A stretch of 64,000 nt of DNA from Accumulibacter sp. (lineage in GTDB: Bacteria; Pseudomonadota; Gammaproteobacteria; Burkholderiales; Rhodocyclaceae): positions 1-64,000 of the forward strand of contig NZ_JAPUVR010000140.1 in NCBI RefSeq assembly GCF_029255125.1, in the 5' to 3' direction. The notes beneath the pieces are model-generated. The model did no database searches, was not told the origin of the DNA, and worked only from the letters and a program-made list of their open reading frames with translations. The position numbers were made by a program, and so were the translations under genes. Positions 52,972-62,167 of the stretch are shown here, in pieces (the stretch's first letter is position 1; every line of letters starts with the position of its first letter).

Positions 52972-53937
52972 ATGACCCGATACGGTTTCGTCGCCTCGGG
53001 CGGCGGCTATCGCAGCTTCTACACGGAAGGCGTGCTGGTCTGGCTGAAGCGGCACGGCCAGTCGGTCGTCCATATCGCGTCGACCAGTTCGGGCAACAAC
53101 ATCGTCATCGACTACCTGCTCTGGGACTGGCAGCAGGAAGAACTTCCGCCGGTGCTGACGCGCACCGTGCGGCTGAACGTGACCGACATCTTCCACATCT
53201 TCTCGAACTTCCTCGGACTGCGCCCGCAGTTGCTGCCCACTGGCACGCACCTGTTCAGCGTCGACAAGGACAGTTGCCGCAAGTCGCTGCTGCTCGACGA
53301 CAGCCACCGCCGCCAACTACTGGCCGAGCATCTGGCCGAAGTGCGCTGGGACATCCGGGCGACCAATCTCACCCGGCGCGCGGCGCGCTCGTTCAACGTC
53401 AACGAAATCCTGCGCAGCGTGGACGAAGCGAGTCTGGACCGGTTCATGGACGCTTTTCTTGCCGGCATCACGACGATTCCCTACTTCAAGGCGATCACCA
53501 TCGACGGCGACTACTACATCGAAGGCGGCTACCTCGACAACACGCCGCTGCGCACACTGTTCGAGGACGACCAGGTCGACGAGATCATCGCGGTCGACTT
53601 TACCGACTACGACTATCACCGCGACCTCGACCAGCTCTATCGATCGAAGTCGTTCATCCTGCCCTTCAACAGCATCGACACGCATCTGCTGGTCAGCGAC
53701 CTGCAACTCACGCTGCCGAACGCGCACATCTTCACGCAGGCAGCGCTGGTCAATGAGATGCTCGCCGTGCTCGGCCAGGCGAGCGCCGAGATTGGCGGCA
53801 AGCGCTACTATCGCAAGCCGCTGCACATTCTGCGCCCGAAGGATCTCGCCAGCATGACGATCTCGCTCAAGGACAGCAGCGCGCAGAAGCGCTATTTCGA
53901 GCTTGGTTTGCAGGAGGCAGAGGCCCGGTTCGGCTAG
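52972..53937 (+). CDS. Patatin-like phospholipase family protein, diverged
   Basis: A 321-residue protein of the patatin fold. The oxyanion loop is SGGGYRSFYTEG. The nucleophile elbow reads S-T-S39-S-G, lacking the first Gly of GxSxG but keeping the Ser. The catalytic acid motif is EGG (E184) where DGG is normal, in IEGGYLDNTPL. It is thus a variant dyad (Ser-Glu). It is possibly an acyl hydrolase, but activity needs testing. The ATG has an A/G-rich leader (AGGGAGAAAAGGATC). No partner genes. Confidence 0.8.
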   Translation: MTRYGFVASGGGYRSFYTEGVLVWLKRHGQSVVHIASTSSGNNIVIDYLLWDWQQEELPPVLTRTVRLNVTDIFHIFSNFLGLRPQLLPTGTHLFSVDKDSCRKSLLLDDSHRRQLLAEHLAEVRWDIRATNLTRRAARSFNVNEILRSVDEASLDRFMDAFLAGITTIPYFKAITIDGDYYIEGGYLDNTPLRTLFEDDQVDEIIAVDFTDYDYHRDLDQLYRSKSFILPFNSIDTHLLVSDLQLTLPNAHIFTQAALVNEMLAVLGQASAEIGGKRYYRKPLHILRPKDLASMTISLKDSSAQKRYFELGLQEAEARFG

Positions 53938-53958
53938 GCCGCAGGGGCGGCTGCTGGC

Positions 53959-55659
53959 TCAGGCGGGTCGCGCGCGGCAGCCGGCGAAAACATCCCAGTC
54001 TGCCTCGTACAAGGCCGTGCGCACATCGAGCAGGCCGAGCAGCGAGTGGAACAGATGATCATGGCTGGCCGGCTGTTGCGCGCGCTGCTGCAGGCACGCG
54101 AGGTCGATGCCGGCGGAATTGCGCAGGCCGGCGGACAACCAGACGAACATCGGCACGCTCGTCTGTTCGCTCGGTGCGATGGCGTAGGGGATGCCGTGCA
54201 GATAAAGATTGTTCTCGCCGAGCGACTCGCCGTGGTCGGAAACATAAACGACCGCCGCGTCGATGCGCTCGGCGTGCGCCTGCAGCTTGCCGATCAGGCT
54301 GGCGAGGACGTGATCGGTGTAGAGCAGCGCATTGTCGAAAGCATTGACGATTTCCTCGCGCGTGCAGCGTCCAAGGTCGTCGTTCTCGCACGCTGGCGTA
54401 AAGCGAGCGTATTCGGCCGGGTAGCGCCGGAAGTACGATGGGCCGTGATTGCCGATCTGATGGAGGACGAGCAGTTGCGTTCCCGCCGCTTGCGCCAGTC
54501 GTTCGTCGAGACCGTGCAGCAATCCGGCATCGAGGCAGCGGCCGGCTGCGCACAGGCCGGGCGGGTCGAGGGCGATGACCGAGTCGGTCGGCAGACCCTG
54601 GCAAACGGCTTTGCAGCCCGACTGGTTGTCGCGCCAGTGCACGCCGACACCGGCGCGCGCCAGGACGTGCAGCAGCGACTCGCTGGCGTTGATGCGCGCC
54701 GCATCGTAGTTGCGCCGGCCGACCGGGGCAAACATGCAGGGGACCGATACCTCGGTGTTCGTCCCGCAGCTTGTCACCTGCTGGAAACTGATCAACGGCA
54801 AAGCGGCGAGTTCCGGCGTCGTCGGCCGCTGGTAGCCGTTCAACCCCCAGTTGGCCGCGCGCGCCGTCTCGCCGACGACGACGACGACGAACAGCGGCCG
54901 GCTGCGCGTTGCCCAACTCGCGCCGGGGACCGCGTCGAGGCCGATCGGCTGGCGTGCCAGCGCGGCGCCGCGCGCATCGCTGCCGGCCACGCTGGCCAGT
55001 GACCACAAGTAGTTTGCCGGCGTGATCAGGTAGCGTACTTCCTTGTGCTTGCGCATCATCGACGACAGCGGCTGGAAGACGAGCAGCAGAGCGACCGCCG
55101 CCGTTGCCGCAGCGAGCAGCACTGCGGCTGCACGTATACCGAACGCGCGTGGCCAGGGCCGCCGGACGATGTCCACACGCCAGAGCAGGATCAGCGGCAG
55201 CGCGGCATAGACCGCGAGCGGCGGCAGCAATCCCCAGGAGACGAGCTCGCGTGCTTCAGCGACATCCGTGCGCACGACGTTGCGTAGCATCGACGGATCG
55301 AGATAGACGCCGTAACTCTGCATGAAGTGGGCGGCGATTGCTGTCGCGACGATCAGCACGGCGAGCAGCGGCTTCACCGTCCAGCGATTGGTCACCAGCG
55401 CGAGGAGCAGAAAGTGGATGGCCACGAGCAGCACGCCGAGGGCAAGCGCGAAGCCCCAGGTGTGGACGTCGGAGAGTGGGCGGTCCTGCACGGCTGCGGA
55501 AAAGAACGAACGGTTGGCGGTAAGCGCCCAGAACACGCTCGCCACGAGCAGGACGCCCTCGACGCTGGCCGGAATCGTGAAACGCGAGCGGCGCTGTCGG
55601 TCGTTGGCAGCGCCGCGTGTGACGCGCGCGAGGCGAAAGTTGAGAAGCATGCCGCTCAT
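53959..55659 (-). CDS. Lipid A phosphoethanolamine transferase (EptA-like)
   Basis: An inner-membrane enzyme moving phosphoethanolamine from phosphatidylethanolamine to lipid A, which lowers polymyxin sensitivity. The 566-residue protein has five hydrophobic helices in the first ~250 residues, then a periplasmic sulfatase-like domain. VVGETARAANWGLNGYQR, the nucleophile Thr in SCGTNTEVSVPCMF (about 297), the HGESLGEN metal motif and several cysteines for disulfides are present. ATG 55659 or 55650 could start it. Divergent from a two-component system, which suggests PmrAB-style control. The gene symbol is left blank because the exact paralogue is uncertain. Confidence 0.9.
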   Translation of the reverse strand: MSGMLLNFRLARVTRGAANDRQRRSRFTIPASVEGVLLVASVFWALTANRSFFSAAVQDRPLSDVHTWGFALALGVLLVAIHFLLLALVTNRWTVKPLLAVLIVATAIAAHFMQSYGVYLDPSMLRNVVRTDVAEARELVSWGLLPPLAVYAALPLILLWRVDIVRRPWPRAFGIRAAAVLLAAATAAVALLLVFQPLSSMMRKHKEVRYLITPANYLWSLASVAGSDARGAALARQPIGLDAVPGASWATRSRPLFVVVVVGETARAANWGLNGYQRPTTPELAALPLISFQQVTSCGTNTEVSVPCMFAPVGRRNYDAARINASESLLHVLARAGVGVHWRDNQSGCKAVCQGLPTDSVIALDPPGLCAAGRCLDAGLLHGLDERLAQAAGTQLLVLHQIGNHGPSYFRRYPAEYARFTPACENDDLGRCTREEIVNAFDNALLYTDHVLASLIGKLQAHAERIDAAVVYVSDHGESLGENNLYLHGIPYAIAPSEQTSVPMFVWLSAGLRNSAGIDLACLQQRAQQPASHDHLFHSLLGLLDVRTALYEADWDVFAGCRARPA

Positions 55660-55673
55660 CTTGCGCTGAGCGC

Positions 55674-55690
55674 CTGAAGGTTCGCTTAAG
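55674..55690. promoter_or_regulatory. PmrA/QseB-box-like direct repeat
   Basis: CTGAAG-N5-CTTAAG, one mismatch to the hexamer pair with 11-base period used by PmrA-type regulators. It lies 15 bases before the transferase start, unusually near for an activator site, so it is tentative. Confidence 0.35.
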
Positions 55691-55841
55691 TCGCCGACCG
55701 AAGTTGCGTTTGGTCGGCATTTCGCGTGCGCCGGGTGCAGCGAGGGGTGCCGCGCTGGTACGCCGGTGATGGCGGTGAAGACGGACTTTTGGCACAATCG
55801 ACTTCTTTCGCTGCCGCCTGAAGGACGACCGAAGCGGAACC

Positions 55842-56501
55842 ATGCGCCTGTTGCTGATTGAAGACGACGACATTCTGGGCGAGGGGCTGCGCGATTTCCT
55901 GTCTGCCGACGGGCACAGCGTCGACTGGTGCCGTACTCTGCGCGAGGTTTCCGGCTACCACGGCGAGCCCTACGACGCACTGCTGGTCGACTGGCAATTG
56001 CCTGACGGATCGGGTCTCGACTGGTTGCGCGGCCGGCGGCTCAACCGCGACGCGACGCCGGCGCTGATGCTCACCGCGCGTGACCTGCTGAGCGACCGGA
56101 TTCGGGGGCTCGACAGCGGCGCCGACGACTACCTGGTCAAGCCCTTCGCACCGGAAGAACTGCTCGCCCGCCTGCGCGCCGTCTGCCGGCGCAGCGCCGG
56201 CTCGGCGGCCGGTCGCCTGTCCTTTGGTGAGGTCGACATCGACCTCGCCGGACGCAGCGCCTGGCGCGCCGGGCAGCGTGTCGCCTTGACCGCTCGCGAG
56301 TGGGCGGTGCTCGAAGCGCTCGTCCTGCGCGCCGGGCGGATTGTCCCGAAGGACGATGTCGAACGCCTGGTCGTCGGCTTCGACAGCGAACTCGCCAGCA
56401 ACGCGATCGAAGTTCACATTTTCGGGCTGCGCCGCAAGCTCGGTCGGGAAATCATCGAAACCGTCCGCGGGCTGGGCTACCGCGTCGGCAAACCCAGGTG
56501 A
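55842..56501 (+). CDS. OmpR-type response regulator (PmrA/QseB-like)
   Basis: A 219-residue DNA-binding regulator. A receiver domain has IEDDD, phosphoacceptor D50 in LLVDWQLPDGSGL and the DDYLVKPF Lys; a winged-helix output domain follows (LTAREWAVLEALV...NAIEVHIFGLRRKLG). The stop overlaps the GTG of the sensor kinase. It resembles PmrA/QseB and is divergent from a phosphoethanolamine transferase, its likely target. Confidence 0.92.
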   Translation: MRLLLIEDDDILGEGLRDFLSADGHSVDWCRTLREVSGYHGEPYDALLVDWQLPDGSGLDWLRGRRLNRDATPALMLTARDLLSDRIRGLDSGADDYLVKPFAPEELLARLRAVCRRSAGSAAGRLSFGEVDIDLAGRSAWRAGQRVALTAREWAVLEALVLRAGRIVPKDDVERLVVGFDSELASNAIEVHIFGLRRKLGREIIETVRGLGYRVGKPR

Positions 56502-57787
56502 ATCCACTGCCGTCGATCCAGGCGCGCCTGGCGCGTGCCTTGCTCGTCTGGTCGCTCGTCTGGAGTCTCGCGGTAGCGCTGGCGGTCTGGCTGGCGGTGC
56601 AGCAGCAGGTCGAGGATCTGCTGGACGAAAGCCTGCAGTCGGCTGCCGAGTTGCTCAAGGCACCGCTGATGGCTGAGGACGCCACCCTGCCGGCCGAATC
56701 TGGCGGCCCCGACGCGGCCGGCAGCAGTGATCTGGCGGATGACGCCGACTCAGGCTTCGCCTGGCAGGTCGTGCAATACTCGCCGGCGGACGCTGCGGAT
56801 GTCCTCTTCAATTCGGCGACGGCGCCGACTGTGGCGTGGCGCCTGGCGCCGACGACTGGTTTCAGCGACGGAGCGGGCTGGCGGGTTTTCGGGACGCGGC
56901 TGGCCGACGACGGCCGCTTCCTCTACGTCGGGCAGACGCGCGACGAGCGCAGCGAAGTGCAGATCGAAGTCGCGCTCAGCGTCGCCGCGGCAACGCTGAG
57001 TATCGGCCTGCTGGCGCATTTCTGGCTGCGCGCGCGGGTACGCTACGAACTGCTGCCGGTGCAGCGTCTGGCCGAAAGGCTCGCCGCGCACGATCCGATA
57101 GCTGACGGTGGGAGCCTCGGCGTCGCCGAATGCGAAGAACTGCAGCCGATGCACGCGGCGATCGATACGCTGGCCGCCCGTCTGGCCCACCGTCTGGCGC
57201 AGGAGCGTGCGTTTACCGCACATGCCGCACATGCCTTGCGGACGCCTCTGGCTGGCATCGACGCGCAACTGGCGGTCGCGCTGCGCGAGTCGCCGCCTGC
57301 GCTGCAGCCGCGCCTGCAGCGCGTGCGCAGCGCGGCGGGCCGCCTGCAGCGCGTCGTCAGCGCGCTCTTGACGTTGTTTCGCAGTGGCGTCGAGTTGCGG
57401 CGGCAGACGATCGATCCGGCCGCTCTTGTCACGCGCCTGGCAATCGACGGGCTGACCGTCGAACTGGCGGAAACGCAAGCGATTTCGGCCGACCCCGACC
57501 TGCTCGCTGCGGCCCTGCTCAATCTCCTCGACAACGCCCTGCGCAACGGCGCCCAGCGCCTGGTGCTATCGACGCCCGGGCGCGGCTGCCTGCGGCTGCA
57601 TGACGACGGGACGGGGGTTGCGCCCGAGCGTCTGCAGCAGTTGCAGGCGGCGATTTCTGCACAAACGTATGAGGGGAATACCGGCCTGGGTCTGATGCTG
57701 GCCGATCTGATTGCCCGGGCGCACGGCGGACAGCTCGTGCTGCCCTTAGTCGAGGGGGGTTTCGCCGTCGAACTGCAACTCGGGTAA
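56498..57787 (+). CDS. Sensor histidine kinase (PmrB/QseC-like)
   Basis: A 429-residue sensor. Membrane helices (about 13-35 and 157-178) flank a periplasmic domain with acidic residues. Then come a HAMP-like linker and the kinase with the phospho-His H245 in HALRTPLAGIDAQL, the N-box LLDNALRNGAQ, DDGTGVAPERL and GLGLMLADLIA. GTG start within the regulator stop codon (overlap), so the pair is co-translated. The ligand is unknown. Confidence 0.9.
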   Translation: MNPLPSIQARLARALLVWSLVWSLAVALAVWLAVQQQVEDLLDESLQSAAELLKAPLMAEDATLPAESGGPDAAGSSDLADDADSGFAWQVVQYSPADAADVLFNSATAPTVAWRLAPTTGFSDGAGWRVFGTRLADDGRFLYVGQTRDERSEVQIEVALSVAAATLSIGLLAHFWLRARVRYELLPVQRLAERLAAHDPIADGGSLGVAECEELQPMHAAIDTLAARLAHRLAQERAFTAHAAHALRTPLAGIDAQLAVALRESPPALQPRLQRVRSAAGRLQRVVSALLTLFRSGVELRRQTIDPAALVTRLAIDGLTVELAETQAISADPDLLAAALLNLLDNALRNGAQRLVLSTPGRGCLRLHDDGTGVAPERLQQLQAAISAQTYEGNTGLGLMLADLIARAHGGQLVLPLVEGGFAVELQLG

Positions 57788-57829
57788 AGCGCTTTTTGCC
57801 AGATTAACCAAAGCGGCGCGCTGGCCGAG

Positions 57830-57857
57830 GCCCGGAACCCGCTGCCGGGTTCCGGGC
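57830..57857. terminator. Hairpin between sensor kinase and tpiA
   Basis: A perfect 11-bp stem GCCCGGAACCC / GGGTTCCGGGC with a six-base loop. It lies between converging genes and has no T-run, so termination is possible in both directions but unproven. Confidence 0.5.
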
Positions 57858-57875
57858 TGAACCTCGTGGCAGGGA

Positions 57876-58643
57876 CTACTTGCTGAGCGTGTCGCCGGGG
57901 GTGACGATGCCGAGGAAGCTGTCGGCCTTGAGTGCTGCACCGCCGATCAGACCGCCGTCGATATCTTTCTGGGCGAGCAGTCCGGCGGCGTTTTCGGGCT
58001 TCATCGAGCCGCCGTACTGAATGCTGATCGACTGCGCCAGCTCGTCGCCGTAGAGTTTGGCGAGCAGGCTGCGGACGAACGCGTGCGCCTGCTGTGCTTC
58101 GTCGTCGGTCGCCGTGACGCCGGTGCCGATCGCCCAGACGGGTTCGTAGGCAATCACGGTGCGCCGCGCGTCGTCGATCGACAGGCCTTCGTAGGCGCCG
58201 TTGACTTGCGTCGTCAGGACGCTTTCCAGGCGGCCGCCTTGTCTTTCGGCGAGCGTTTCGCCGATGCAGATGATCGGCGACATGCCGAGCGTGAGGACCT
58301 TCTTGACTTTCTTGTTGACCGTGTCATCGGTCTCGCCGAAGTAGGTCCGCTGTTCGGAGTGGCCGATGATGACGTATTCGACGCCGATTTCCTTCAGCAT
58401 GTCGGCGCTGACCTTGCCGGTGTACGCGCCCTGGTTTTCCCAGTGCACGTCCTGAGCGGCCAGCTTGACCTTGGTTCCCTGCAGCACGTCGGCGACCTTG
58501 GCGAGCGCGAGGTAGGTGGGAGCGACGACGACGACGACGTTCTGCACGTCGCGTGCTGCCGCGGCGACTTCGGAAGCGAGCCGCACGGATTCGGCGACGG
58601 TCTTGTTCATTTTCCAGTTGCCGGCGATGACGATCTTGCGCAT
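57876..58643 (-). CDS. tpiA: Triose-phosphate isomerase
   Basis: Interconverts glyceraldehyde-3-phosphate and dihydroxyacetone phosphate. The 255-residue protein has GNWKMNK, the electrophilic His in YVIIGHSEQR and the catalytic Glu in VIAYEPVWAIGTG. The start MRKIVIAGNWK is the family start. Downstream of pgk on the same strand with an 82-base gap. Confidence 0.96.
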   Translation of the reverse strand: MRKIVIAGNWKMNKTVAESVRLASEVAAAARDVQNVVVVVAPTYLALAKVADVLQGTKVKLAAQDVHWENQGAYTGKVSADMLKEIGVEYVIIGHSEQRTYFGETDDTVNKKVKKVLTLGMSPIICIGETLAERQGGRLESVLTTQVNGAYEGLSIDDARRTVIAYEPVWAIGTGVTATDDEAQQAHAFVRSLLAKLYGDELAQSISIQYGGSMKPENAAGLLAQKDIDGGLIGGAALKADSFLGIVTPGDTLSK

Positions 58644-58725
58644 GGTATTCCTCGTGTGATGTTTTTTGGCTAGCGAGTGCGGACGAGTGGCCCCGGACCT
58701 GCCGGGGCCGTACGGCTGACTTCTC

Positions 58726-59982
58726 TTACTTTTCGGAGAGCGCGGCGACGCCCGGCAGGATCTTGCCTTCAAGGTACTCGAGCGACGCACCGCCGCCGGT
58801 CGAGGTGTGCGTGACTTTCTTGTCGGCGCCGTACTTCTTCGCTGCGGTGGCCGTGTCGCCGCCGCCGATGACGGTGATCGCGCCGGCCGCGGTGGCCTGA
58901 ACGACCGCGTCGGCCATCGCCTTGGTGCCGCCTTCGAACTTCTCGAACTCGAAAACGCCGGCCGGGCCGTTCCAGATGATCGTCTTCGCGTTCACGATCG
59001 CTTCGCTGAAAATGCGCGTCGATTCGGGTCCGCAGTCGAGCCCGAGCCAGCCGTCGGGGATTCCGTCGACGTCGTTGGCGGTTCCGGTATTCGCGTCAGC
59101 GGCGAATTTGTCGGCGATGATGAAGTCGACCGGGAGCAGGATCTGGCGGCCTTTTTCCTTGGCCTTGGCCATCAGCTCGGGGACGATCTTGGCGCCTTCC
59201 TCGTCGAACAGCGAGTTGCCGATCGGCATTCCCGAGATGACTTTCTTGAAGGTGAAGGCCATGCCGCCGCCGATGATGATCTGGTCGGCCTTGTCGAGCA
59301 GGTTGTTGATCAACTGGATCTTGTCGGCGACTTTGGCGCCGCCGAGAATCGCCAGCAGCGGCCGCTTCGGCGATTCGAGAACGGCCGAGAAAGCAGCCAG
59401 TTCCTTGTTCATCAGGTAGCCGGAAGCGCGTTCGGGCAACTGCACGCCGGTCATCGACGAGTGGTCGCGGTGCGCCGTGCCGAAGGCGTCGTTGATGTAG
59501 ACGTCGGCCAGCTTGGTCAGCGACGCGCGGAAGGCCTTGACGTCGTCGGCTGCGGCTTTCAGCTTGGTGACGCTGCCGTCGGCGTTGGTGACCGTGGCCT
59601 TGCCTTCTTCTTCGATGTGGAAGCGAAGGTTCTCGAGCAGGATGACTTCGCCCGGCTTGATCTGGGCGCAGGCGGCTTCCACTTCCGGTCCGACGCAATC
59701 GGGCAGGAACTTGACCGTGCGCCCGAGCAAGCCTTCCAGAGCGACGGCGACCGGCTGCAGGCTGAACTGCGGAATCGCCTTGCCGTCCGGGCGGCCAAGG
59801 TGCGACATTAGAATGACGGCAGCGCCTTTGTCGAGCGCATACTTGATCGTCGGCAGCGCGGCTTCGATGCGCTTGGTGTTGGTAATGGCACCGGTGACCT
59901 TGTCCTGAGGGACGTTGAAGTCAACGCGGATCAGTGCGCGCTTGCCTTCGAGGGCGAGATCTTCGATGAACAGTTTGGACAT
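58726..59982 (-). CDS. pgk: Phosphoglycerate kinase
   Basis: Glycolytic ATP-forming kinase, 418 residues. [19 protein letters not shown], the hinge region and [13 protein letters not shown] are intact. About 20 residues longer than the common size, from an insertion around [20 protein letters not shown]. Upstream of tpiA, which is a frequent pairing. Start [14 protein letters not shown]. Confidence 0.96.
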   Translation of the reverse strand: MSKLFIEDLALEGKRALIRVDFNVPQDKVTGAITNTKRIEAALPTIKYALDKGAAVILMSHLGRPDGKAIPQFSLQPVAVALEGLLGRTVKFLPDCVGPEVEAACAQIKPGEVILLENLRFHIEEEGKATVTNADGSVTKLKAAADDVKAFRASLTKLADVYINDAFGTAHRDHSSMTGVQLPERASGYLMNKELAAFSAVLESPKRPLLAILGGAKVADKIQLINNLLDKADQIIIGGGMAFTFKKVISGMPIGNSLFDEEGAKIVPELMAKAKEKGRQILLPVDFIIADKFAADANTGTANDVDGIPDGWLGLDCGPESTRIFSEAIVNAKTIIWNGPAGVFEFEKFEGGTKAMADAVVQATAAGAITVIGGGDTATAAKKYGADKKVTHTSTGGGASLEYLEGKILPGVAALSEK

Positions 59983-60363
59983 GATTTCCTCGACAGTGAG
60001 TGGGTGACGTAAGAAACGGCAATAGGGATGGAATGGGAATCTGGGTGGCAATCAGGATGAAGCGGGTGACGATCCGGATGGCGATGAGCATGGTGTCCGC
60101 GCGTCGGCGGCAGAACTCCTTGGTGCGGCAGTGTCGTCAGATCGTTGAGTCAGGCCGGGGTAAGCTCGGGCGAGGCGTTTCAACCACGCAGACGAAGTAT
60201 CCTTGGCCCCGCGCGCGTAGTCAATGCTCTCGTGTGGCGGGCGCTTGGCAAGGCGCTGCGCGCCGCGCCGCTGCTCTGGCCGAGTGCGGCCAAGGACGTG
60301 CAGGATCGATTGTTCGGGTGGCTGGCGGGTCGAGCTGAGCGCGCTTGGCCGGTCGGTCAGCGC
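59983..60363. other. Non-coding stretch upstream of pgk
   Basis: 381 bases. The part near 60015-60090 has loosely repeated GGATG/GGAATG units and is purine-rich. No gene or clear promoter is seen. Confidence 0.45.
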
Positions 60364-62142
60364 CTATTCTTCCCGTTTGAGGAAAGGGTACATGTCGTCC
60401 AGCGCGGCGGAAACGATGCTGCCGTCGGCCAGTCGGCGCGAGGCGACGCGCGGCTCGAATTCCTGCGTCTCGTCGAGGACGACCTGCGTCAGCGATGGTC
60501 CGGGCGCGTCGAGGATCGCCGCCAGATGTTGCGCAAAGTCGGCCGCGTCCAGCCGTCGTGCCGGCAGGCCGAAAGCTGTGGCGACGGCGACGAAGTCGGG
60601 TAGTTGCACGCCGGATTCGGGTCCGGCACCGGCCAGACGGCCGAAGAAGCCGCTCTGCGAGGTCCGGATCGACAGATAACCGCGGTTGTCGAGGACGAAG
60701 ATCTTGATCGGCAGTCGGTGCTGGGCGACCGTCTGCAATTCCTGCAGGTTCATCATCAGGCTGCCGTCACCGGCCAGGCAGACGACCCGGCGCTGCCCGC
60801 CGCGTACCGCGCGTGCGCCGTACCAGGCGCCGATCGCCGCCGGCAGGTCGTAGCCCATCGAGGCGCTGCCCGAATTCGAGAAGACGCGCTGACCGGCTTT
60901 CAGGCGCGCCGCCTGAAAGGTGACGATGGTTGCGCTGGCGTTGCCGCAGGCGACGATGTCGTCGTTCTGCAGGCAGGCGAAGAGTTCTTCGACAAAGTGA
61001 TAGGGGTTGATCCTGCCGCGGAATTCGCGCTGCCGCGGCAGCACCGAAGGGTAGTCGGCCAGCCGTTGGCGGCAGCGGGCAAGCCATTGCTCGTGCGCCG
61101 GGGCACGCGCTGGTGGGTCGATCGCCAGGCGGCTATTGAGCGTGGCGAGGAAGTCGCGCAGGTCGGCGCAGATGGCGAGGTCGGGAACGACCAGCGGTTT
61201 GGCCAGTTCGGCCGGGTCGATGTCGACCTGGATCTTGAACGCCTGCGGGGCGAAAGCCGCCCAGTTGTAGCTCACCTGGCGGATGTTCAGGCGGCTGCCG
61301 AGGATGAGCAGCAGGTCGGCTTCCTGTACGGTGAAGTTGCCGGCGCGCGTGCCTATCGTTCCCGGTCGACCGCAGTAGAGCGGGTCGTCGTCGGCGATCA
61401 GGTCGTGCGTCCACGCGGTGACAACCGGAATCGCCAGGCGGCGGATCAGCGTCTCGAACTCGCGCTCGGCAGCCGCACAGCGTACGCCGGTGCCGGCCAG
61501 GATGACCGGACGCCGGGCGGCAGCCAGACGGGCGAGAAGCGCATCACAGTCGCTCGCGCGCCAGGTCGCGCTGGCCGGCGGCGCAGTGAAATGACGCAGC
61601 GCCCCCGGGTCGATCGGTGCCGCCTGCAGGTCGATCGGGATGTCGAGCCAGCACGGGCCAGGCCGCCCGCTGCGTGCCAGGTGGAGCGCCCGTTCGAGCT
61701 CCCAGGCGATGTCTTCTGCGGCGCGCAGGACGACCGCGCTCTTGCAGATCGGCCGTGCCAGGTCGACGATCCTTGCCTCCTGGTCGCCAAGCTGGCGCAG
61801 TTCGGGCAGGTCGTGGAAAGCCAGCGAGGTTTGTCGCTTCACCTGTCCGGAGATGACGAGCAGCGGGATCGAATCGGTCCACGCGCCGAAGACGCCGTTC
61901 AGCGCGTTGATCCCGCCCGGGCCGGTGGTGACGTTGACAATCGCCGGTTTGCCGGCGATGCGCGCGTAGGCTTCGCCGGCCATCGCCGCCGCCTGTTCGT
62001 GCTGGAACCAGAGCGGGCGAAGCGCCGGATGATGCGCCAGCGCGTCGTTGAGAAACATCGCGCCGCCGCCGGTGACGATGAAGGCGTCGCACAGCCCGGC
62101 CGCGGCCAGGGTGTCGGCGACATGCTCGGCGACGCTGATCAT
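60364..62142 (-). CDS. Thiamine-diphosphate-dependent enzyme (acetolactate-synthase-like)
   Basis: A 592-residue protein of the TPP-enzyme superfamily. The N-terminal PYR domain has the conserved Glu49 in FQHEQAAAMAGEAYARI; the TPP motif AGDGSLMMNLQELQT (about 457) and the DNRGYLSI loop follow. It is similar in layout to acetolactate synthase but is not beside ilvH, so branched-chain synthesis is unlikely. It is downstream of rfbF (26-base gap), which recalls YerE-like enzymes that attach a two-carbon unit to CDP-sugars; this is inference. Confidence 0.85.
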   Translation of the reverse strand: MISVAEHVADTLAAAGLCDAFIVTGGGAMFLNDALAHHPALRPLWFQHEQAAAMAGEAYARIAGKPAIVNVTTGPGGINALNGVFGAWTDSIPLLVISGQVKRQTSLAFHDLPELRQLGDQEARIVDLARPICKSAVVLRAAEDIAWELERALHLARSGRPGPCWLDIPIDLQAAPIDPGALRHFTAPPASATWRASDCDALLARLAAARRPVILAGTGVRCAAAEREFETLIRRLAIPVVTAWTHDLIADDDPLYCGRPGTIGTRAGNFTVQEADLLLILGSRLNIRQVSYNWAAFAPQAFKIQVDIDPAELAKPLVVPDLAICADLRDFLATLNSRLAIDPPARAPAHEQWLARCRQRLADYPSVLPRQREFRGRINPYHFVEELFACLQNDDIVACGNASATIVTFQAARLKAGQRVFSNSGSASMGYDLPAAIGAWYGARAVRGGQRRVVCLAGDGSLMMNLQELQTVAQHRLPIKIFVLDNRGYLSIRTSQSGFFGRLAGAGPESGVQLPDFVAVATAFGLPARRLDAADFAQHLAAILDAPGPSLTQVVLDETQEFEPRVASRRLADGSIVSAALDDMYPFLKREE

Positions 62143-62167
62143 GCCGTAGCCGCCCGGGCAGCGGGCT

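Noticed and set aside
60015-60100. GGATG-rich purine stretch upstream of pgk as a possible repeat array
   Set aside because: Units are irregular in length and sequence; no CRISPR-like spacing and no tandem period.
60364-62142. Calling the TPP enzyme acetolactate synthase (ilvB)
   Set aside because: No regulatory subunit gene is adjacent, and the neighbour is a CDP-glucose synthase gene; the domain layout alone does not fix the reaction.
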